The notes under the pieces were generated by a model. The model was not told the origin of the DNA and searched no databases. It saw only the letters and a program-made list of their open reading frames with translations. Positions 57,507 to 64,000 of a stretch of DNA of 64,000 nt are shown here, piece after piece. The first letter of the stretch is position 1. Every line of letters starts with the position of its first letter. The position numbers and the translations under genes are program-made. Source of the stretch: Neoechinorhynchus agilis (Eukaryota; Acanthocephala); NCBI GenBank assembly GCA_051530055.1, contig CM121341.1:12276001-12340000 (forward strand). The letters are read 5' to 3'.

Positions 57507-60500
57507 CGGAGAACATTAGGATGGGAATATCTGTTCGGGTGGGGTTGGTGATTATGGCTTGCAGGAGAGCTTGATAGGATGGTCTTTCCTCAGGTTCATT
57601 TCAGGTTATGATATCCGAGAAGATTAGGCAGTATAGAAAAAGGAGCGTAGGTATAGCAAGATGCGAGTTAGAAGGAGGATGAAACGAATTAGGATAAAGA
57701 ATGTTGAAAAAATTGTGGTAGGATTGGGAGACGTTTTGTTTGCTTTATGAAAAGTATCAAGGCATTCGCTGAGAGAATGAAAATTAGCTGTGCGAATTTT
57801 AGATGCTCTTTTATGAAACATTTCAAAACGACGGATTTGATATTGGAATAGGTTGCGAAAGACTGGATAACAGTAGGCGAGGGAGGGTAAAATACATCTG
57901 AAGTAAAATTTCGGAAGGTGGGGTGAAGGGATTCCAAAATGTGGGGAGTTAAATTTTAAAGGTATTGCGCTTGAGTGAGAGAGTGGAATGTGCGAGTCCC
58001 ATTTCAGATCTGATTGAAATTGGAGACCCGGAATTCTTAGGGAGGTGACTCGTAGGATGTCATTTAGATGCTCGGGGAGGAAGGATTTAGAGAAATTCAG
58101 GTTTAGTTTTGTGATTGGTGCACAAATCTTTCATATGTGTAACTTCGTTAGAGGTTAAGCATAGGGAGAGGTAGGCTGATAGAGGAGGTGGAACGGCAGT
58201 GAATTTATTGTTTGCGATTGTGAAGGTAAGATTCGAGCCAGTGGATCTGCCACAAGTTGAGACCAAAATCGGAGCAGGTCCGGAGAAGGAGTGACTGGTC
58301 CACGTAGTCGAATGCTTTCGATAAATCCAGCTGAATGAGGCGGGTTACGCGGGAGGGATTATTGTCGATGTTTCGTAGGAGCGTGCCATATATGCAAAGT
58401 ACAGCGTCAGTTGCAGAAAATTTGGTCCGGAAGCCGAATTGTAGGGACGATAATTTGTTGTTGAGAAGTGCAAGAAAGCGAAATATAAAATATTTTTCGA
58501 AAATTTTGAAAGAGTGGCTAGAATGTATATTGGACGGAATGATTTGGTGGAAATAGGATGTCCTTTTTTGGAAGAAGGATAACTTTTGCAGTTTCTATGC
58601 ATGAGGGGTAGATGCCATATAAAATGTTGTGGTTTATAATGTGGGTAAGAGGGTCGATTAGTTCGGGGATAATGTAGCGAAGAGCCCAGTTTGGGATTTC
58701 CGATTGAGAGGATGAATTTCGAGGTAATTTCTTGAGATGCTGTAGTACTTCGTATGACGAAACTAGGGGGAGTATCGGCGAGTTGACAAAAGTTTCAGTT
58801 GTGGGTGTGAAAGATTGTGTGGTGTCAGATGGGGAGCAGTGATTGTAAATTGAGTTAGGGTAGAGATTTTGATTGATGGAGTATAGAACCTGTTCTAATT
58901 CAGAAGAGGTCAAATTAGGGAAGGGATAATGTTTCGTAGACCAAGAGAATCCTTGACGGCCCACTACCATGTTGAATTGCCAACAGAACGAATTTTGGAA
59001 GAAAGAAAGTTTTTGCGGGCGATAAGTATTTTGTTAGTTAGAACTATTTGTAAACGGGAAAGTGTGGAGAGTTATTGCGATGGGCCTTAGAAGCTTGCTT
59101 TTGAAGTGGGCCGAGGTTGGAGATTCTAATGGTTTTTTGGGAATTGCCGAAGTTAGGGATTTTTTTATGATCGAGGTTAGGGAGGACATGGTCAAGGAAG
59201 GGTCATTTGTGTTGTCAGAGTGGAATGTGTGCATATTAGAGTTGAACAATTTTAAAAAATTGTGGATGTGATGATCTCTTTTATCCCACGCGGGTAAACG
59301 GGGAGATTTCATTCGCTGAGGTGGGGTGGAGGGAGTAATAAGGGAAGAGTAATAAAAGGTTGCGGGGGGGAGTTTAGAGGCGGATGAGTAGGCGTCGATA
59401 TTTGTGAACACTTTGTCAAGATGAGCGTCAAGACGAGTTGGGAAGTCAATAAGTTGACGCAACTCGGAGAAGGGAGAAATTTTTTATTGAAGTCCCTTGA
59501 AATTAAGAAATGGCGTGAATTTTTGGAGTTTATGTGCTCCATCATAGAATCAAGTTAGAGCAAAGAGGACTCAGGTAGAGAGGCAGGAGTGCGATATACG
59601 CCAGCAATGGTGAATTCTGTAAGGCCGTTTCTCAGAGGAGCTGAGAAATGGACTGCGATGAATTCTAAATCGGGGTCTGTTAAAATGGCTACGTCGACTT
59701 TTGAAGGAGGCTACGAGAATTGTGAGTAGATTACGTTGTTGAAGGGAATTTCGAGTTTCGGAAAACCGGGGCGAAAATGAGGGAGATTGGGGTTGCGTTA
59801 CTCGTAGCTGGTGGTGTATTAAGGGGAAATCGTTACAAGTTGCCGATATAGAACGATCCATTATCCCGAATCGAAAATTTGAGTTGGGATGAGTGATTGG
59901 CGATGATAGAAATGAGTTTAGAATTGAGACTTTGTGTGGATCAGCTTAGTGCTTTTGAGTAGGGGTAGAGCGATAATTATTTACTATATTTGGGAGAAAG
60001 AGAGTGTTTAATGTGAAGCGGTTTGGAGATTGACCTTTGTGGTTTTTCGGGCGCCGGTAATGCACGTAATCAAAGAAGTTGGAAAGCCGCTTATTCTTCG
60101 AGTTTTTGATATGGAGAAGATGTTCGCTAAAAGTGAAGGATTGGTCTGGGTTGAGTTTGGGGGAGGTAGAAAGATTTTGTGATGAGTTTTTATGTGGATA
60201 TATACGTAAAGAAAGCTTGTGGTGAGTTTTTATGTGGATGAATACGAAAAGAAGGTTGTGAAGTGAGGAGTTTGTGTCTCCTGTTAAGAAAGAGGAAGGC
60301 TACGAGAGGTAAAATAAAAATTACTTTGAGGATACGTGGTCTAGGTTTAAAGGGATGTTTAGAGGGAATGCGCATAACAGTTGATGGGGGAGGAATAGTA
60401 GAGTGAATGTCGAGGAAAAGGAGTTGAACGATACGAAGAATTTGGTGGCGGTTGTGTTCATCAGCGGCGACAGGATCTGTAAAAGTGGCTTCCGGCATAC

Positions 60501-61000
60501 CAGAAATAAAAATGGTGCGATTTATATCCTTGAGGGAGGAGTGCATGATACGATGAGTCGAATTCAGAGCCGCGAGGGGTGATGGACGAAATTGGGGAGA
60601 AGGCGTATCATTACAGAAATGAATCGGAGGGTTGATTGATTTTGATGGTGTTGGTGTTAACCTTATATCCTTATAGTTATTTGTTCCTCCTTTTGCCAAT
60701 GTTTTGTTCGACCGTAGCTTTCTTAGTAGTTACTGAAGGTGAATCGCTTTTCTTATCGTTACCTTTTATCACACTCAAGGCTGGGTGGTGCCAAGTTAAC
60801 AGTAATTGTCGAAATATTCGCAGTATTTTGAACACCAATCGTTTCCAGCGAATCTTCGTCTGAGTTTGGCATATTGATGGCATCTACCAAAACATTATTC
60901 TCCTTCGTGGAAGCTTCACTAGCCGATTTCAGTAAACCTTTAGCATGTTTCTTAACATTCACCTTTGAAACATATGCCTGCCTTTTTGAACCGTTAGTTT
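57507..61000 (-). mobile_element. Near full-length LINE (jockey/CR1-like), copy 2
   Basis: A minus-strand non-LTR retrotransposon of about 3.5 kb. From 5' to 3': an ORF1-like region at 60960-60190 with an RRM-like part (NRTIFISGMPEATF, DEHNRHQILRIVQLLFLDIH); an APE-type endonuclease region at 59861-59034 (DFNKKFLPSPSCVNLLTSQL, DFPTRLDAHLDKVFTN); and the RT at 58970-58340 and beyond (SSELEQVLYSINQNLYPNSI, NHNILYGIYPSC, then FRPIYILATLSKF). The 3' end near 57600 (GATATCATAACCTGAAATGA on the minus strand) matches copy 1 at 10800. Several frameshifts and stops make it inactive. Its 3' end abuts the last of the 18S-like repeats. Confidence 0.85.
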
Positions 61001-61224
61001 TTTCCCTTTATACTTTTTGAATTCGACTAACTGTTCACTTTTAAAAGCTTCCATTTCGCCCTGAATAACCTCCGCTGATATACCCTTAACTGTGCTCATC
61101 GCTTAAATTAGCGAATCCTTTAAAGTTTCAGTAACTAGTTCAAAGCACTTCTTTAGTGGAACATCAATAAGAGTGGAATACTTGACTGATTCTCGTTCAC
61201 TGTTTATTGATATGAGTAGAGAGA

Positions 61225-62200
61225 GAAGACGTTGGCTGGAATCAAGTTGGCGCAAAGGGGACTCAGGACGACGCCAGCGATCGTGAATTATCTAAGGATG
61301 ATTCCTGCTGATGTTAAGTCTCTATTCACAAAAGTGCCATTGGACTCAGCGATCAGCCTTGTCATTCCTATACTTAAACGCAATGTAGAAGACTGGAATT
61401 TAACTGAATCTGAATGGAAGAAATTGTTACACACGTGCACGAGGAACACGAATTTCAATTTCGAAGGTAAGAGCTGCGATCAATTAGATGCGCCCCAGTC
61501 CTGGCCGAATTGTTCGTGCGCGATTGGGAGGCCAACTATGCTTCGAGCCTACCCTGTGTTAAATTCTGGCAGAAATATGTAGATGATACTTTTATCTTAA
61601 ACGAAAAATCCTGAGAGACGGAAATGTTCTGCCACTTGTTGAACTAAAACACATCGACATTCAGTGGACCCAGGACTCGAGGAGTTGCAATGCGATCCCC
61701 ATTTTGGAAGTTTTGATAACGCGACAAGGAGAAGAGTACAATTTCCGTATACAGGAAGATTGGTAACCGGCGAACATTGCCCCTTCATCACAATGGCAAC
61801 ATTTAAGTATAAAATGGCCAGGATTAAGTCGCTGTTTTGATCGTGCATACAACTACTGCTCCAACCTAGATTCCCTTAATAATAAATTAAAGATTCTTAG
61901 GAATATGCTCAAAAGAAATGGCTACCCAATCTATGTGATGAGAAGAGCTAGTTGCAGGAGCTTTTTTTTAATAACACGTTTATTTATTTGTGAGTTAACA
62001 AAGCAAAGGACCCATGTATCTGCTTTGGCACACGCGGATCTGCCTGATGAAATTTTCCGCTTTAGTCCAGAAGCCAGTCTTTGACATAGAGACAACCAAT
62101 AGAGTTGCTTACTATGAGATGGAAAGATGGTCTGATGGGTGGGAGGTAACCCAATCAATCAGCTGTGGTAAAACGTTCAACGTCCTTAAATCAGATTAAG
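61225..62200 (+). mobile_element. Penelope-like retroelement fragment
   Basis: Shows the RT start typical of Penelope-like elements (ADVKSLFTKVPLDSAISLVI, then LLHTCTRNTNFNFEGKSC). Downstream are the HIDIQWTQD-type and RAYNYCSNLDSLNNKL stretches of the RT/thumb, and a possible trace of the GIY-YIG end (THVSALAHADLPDEIFRFSP). The copy is broken in several places and lacks the 5' part. It lies directly upstream of the LINE on the opposite strand. Confidence 0.75.
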
Positions 62201-63217
62201 GACCGAAGGATACATAGATGGACAATATATTAAATTAAAATAAAAAATGGTAGCTTCATCATAACTCATTAGATCAGCGGTGCCTAAAGTCAACTGTCTC
62301 TTTCCGCTCATTTTTTGCGGTCGTATGACAATCGAGCAGGCATAACACTGGATCGGATTTTTTTATTTATGACTTAATTACGGGTCCCAATTAATTTGAA
62401 AAATCAACAATAGTCTGAGCATACCGTATTTTTAGATGCTTTCAAATTCAACTTTTTGTCAGTTATTGTTCTTCTCATTGTGAAATTATATCGGCCAATA
62501 TTCAGTTTTGCCATGTCAAATAGATAGTCAATATATTTGCGAATGAATTGGTGGCAAATATTTTGGGCTTTTAAAAATGGTACCTGGTTGGGATTTTTGA
62601 GAAACTCTCGTTGAAAAGATGCCGAATCTATCAAAGGATCCGGAGCACATCCTTAAGGCAGGGACATCAAATGAATTAAATTATTTGGAAAAAACAACAG
62701 CATCGGAAGATTAGATTGTGTTCGCAATGCCATTCAAATTTAAATTTCGAACAAGCGTAGAGTTATATAGTTTCGTTGCAACAGAAACGTAATTGATGTC
62801 TCAGGTTTACAAAACCCGTCATTTTCGACACACTTTACAGTCGAAATTCAAAAATTTGTGTTATAATATTTTACGATATCACAAATCTTAAAAAATGAGG
62901 ATATAAACGATTGCGCGGTCGATCGATTGTACATGGATACTTTTAAGGCTTCTTGTAAAGAAGTTGTTCGTTTATATATGTTGGTAGTTCTATGGCGAAG
63001 AAATTAAAATGATTTTATTTTAAAATTGATATTTCGGCACAATCTTGTGCCTTTATCAATGTCTATTTGATGTCTTGGATTATAATCTTTTTGGTAGCTT
63101 TTAGAACAAACTTGCGAAACAATGATAAACCTTGATAATGTCGGATAATTCCGACGAAATCTCGGAAATAAATTAGTGATTTTAAATCCGGGGGGGATGG
63201 CAACACTACCAAAAGAA
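62201..63217. other. Intergenic region
   Basis: AT-rich, no supported feature. Confidence 0.4.
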
Positions 63218-63354
63218 ATGTACTTTTTGGTGATAAGAAAAATAGATATTGATTTATTCATATCAATATTTCATCGACCAACCTGAAGTCGGACGAAACG
63301 GACGAAACATCGATACTTAATAAATCAATATCTATTGTTCTTATCACCAAAAAT
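63218..63354. mobile_element. Short inverted-repeat element, family C
   Basis: About 137 bp with inverted ends of about 37 bp: the left reads TTTTTGGTGATAAGAAAAAT then AGATATTGATTTATT, and the right closes AATAAATCAATATCTATTGT then TCTTATCACCAAAAA. A short internal direct repeat (CGGACGAAA) is present. No coding capacity and no second copy in this window. Confidence 0.85.
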
Positions 63355-64000
63355 GCATATTGAAATGGCCAACACAATGGAATAGGAAACAAAGCAAAAG
63401 TTTGGCTAAAATGCATCAGGGAAGCAGGGGATTTACGATCCTGGGTTCCCGAGTCAAAAAACGAAAACAATCATGTCATGTGTTTGCAATCGATTTCTAA
63501 AGGACCAAATGACTTATAAAAATCGATCGAAATATAAACAACAAATCGATAATCGAAATAATTTACAGGCGATCACGTGATGTTCTATTTTTTTTCTATT
63601 GACTATTATTTGTACTTTTTTGATATGAAGCCAACAAAAGGTACTTTCTATTTTAAACGAACGATAAAAGGCGTTAGGAACTACGCATTACATTTGGCTT
63701 TCTTTCGTGTAAATTCTCGTTGCCATTTGATATTTCTTCTACGAAACCCGTTGGACTTATCAGAGATGACCCCACGATCGGAGGTGGCATATAATATTTA
63801 TTTTTCTAATGATCCTGTTATACATGTGCGGTGGTTAATGATACCGTGAAGGTGCGGCTATCGTCAGGTGCTCATTTGGACAGGGTCCCAAGTGCAATTG
63901 GTGTGAGTGTATTTGCACGTGAGGATTCGGATGGCGGTGTAAATGAGGCGGATTAGGACATTGCACCCGTCATAGTTTGCGCGCACTCTGGACTCACGCA
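63355..64000. other. Intergenic to window end
   Basis: A 90-residue frame at 63577-63849 has no recognisable motif. The last 150 bases are GC-richer than the surroundings, and a new gene may begin beyond the window. Confidence 0.35.

Noticed and set aside
1-64000. CRISPR arrays, bacterial operons or prophage
   Set aside because: No regularly spaced short repeats with unique spacers. The genes have spliceosomal introns and metazoan families, so a prokaryotic reading does not fit.

Overview
The window looks like nuclear DNA of a small-genome, AT-rich, fast-evolving invertebrate animal. The genes are metazoan: a cadherin with a transmembrane segment, a 53BP1-type tandem Tudor protein, spastin, GCN2, SLC7 and SLC38A10-like transporters, calpains, NDUFAF3, PSMA6, TRMT112 and a DNAJA co-chaperone. 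Most introns I could place are 38-70 nt with GT-AG ends. The sequence carries LINE, Penelope-like and pogo-type elements and many short inverted-repeat elements. An 18S rRNA-like segment is very divergent. An orthonectid, rotifer, tardigrade or nematode-like animal would fit; the sequence alone does not decide.

Layout. 0-3.6 kb: a short cadherin gene (+). 5.2-6.7 kb: a decayed pogo/Tigger DNA transposon. 7.2-7.5 kb: TRMT112 (-). 9.4-10.9 kb: a 5'-truncated LINE. 11.7-12.5 kb: proteasome alpha-6 (-). 12.6-13.7 kb: a four-unit tandem array built from the end of an inverted-repeat element. 14.4-16.8 kb: 53BP1-like tandem Tudor protein, NDUFAF3 and an unidentified exon (+). 18-32 kb: a nearly perfect direct duplication of about 6 kb carrying the 3' part of an SLC38A10-like transporter, a whole calpain and a TFIIB-like gene, with a Tudor-like gene in the 1.3 kb spacer. 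32.9-35.4 kb: a small secreted protein, a type II membrane protein and a CNPase/N4BP2L-like P-loop protein. 37.5-40.4 kb: spastin (-). 42-43 kb: a decayed retroelement whose upstream end is inverted on itself. 43.7-45.6 kb: an SLC7 light chain (-). 46.4-51.6 kb: GCN2 (-). 53.7-54.9 kb: DNAJA. 56.1-57.5 kb: an 18S-like stretch running into diverged repeats that share part of it. 57.5-61 kb: a second, longer LINE of the 9.4 kb family (-). 61.2-62.2 kb: a Penelope-like fragment. The rest is intergenic with short inverted-repeat elements.

There is no operon-like functional grouping. Most single genes are conserved housekeeping functions: proteostasis (PSMA6, DNAJA), stress translation control (GCN2), methyltransferase cofactor (TRMT112), complex I assembly (NDUFAF3), microtubule severing (spastin) and amino-acid transport. 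The accessory part is the calpain/TFIIB-like duplication. There the calpain copies stay intact with only two amino-acid differences, while the second TFIIB-like copy is decaying and the second SLC38 copy lacks its 5' half.

Limits: exon joins were made by eye from reading frame, splice-site sequence and remembered protein families. Weak points are the first exons of the cadherin, GCN2 and calpain genes, one unresolved stretch in the GCN2 HisRS-like part, and the PSMA6 intron, whose acceptor is not AG.
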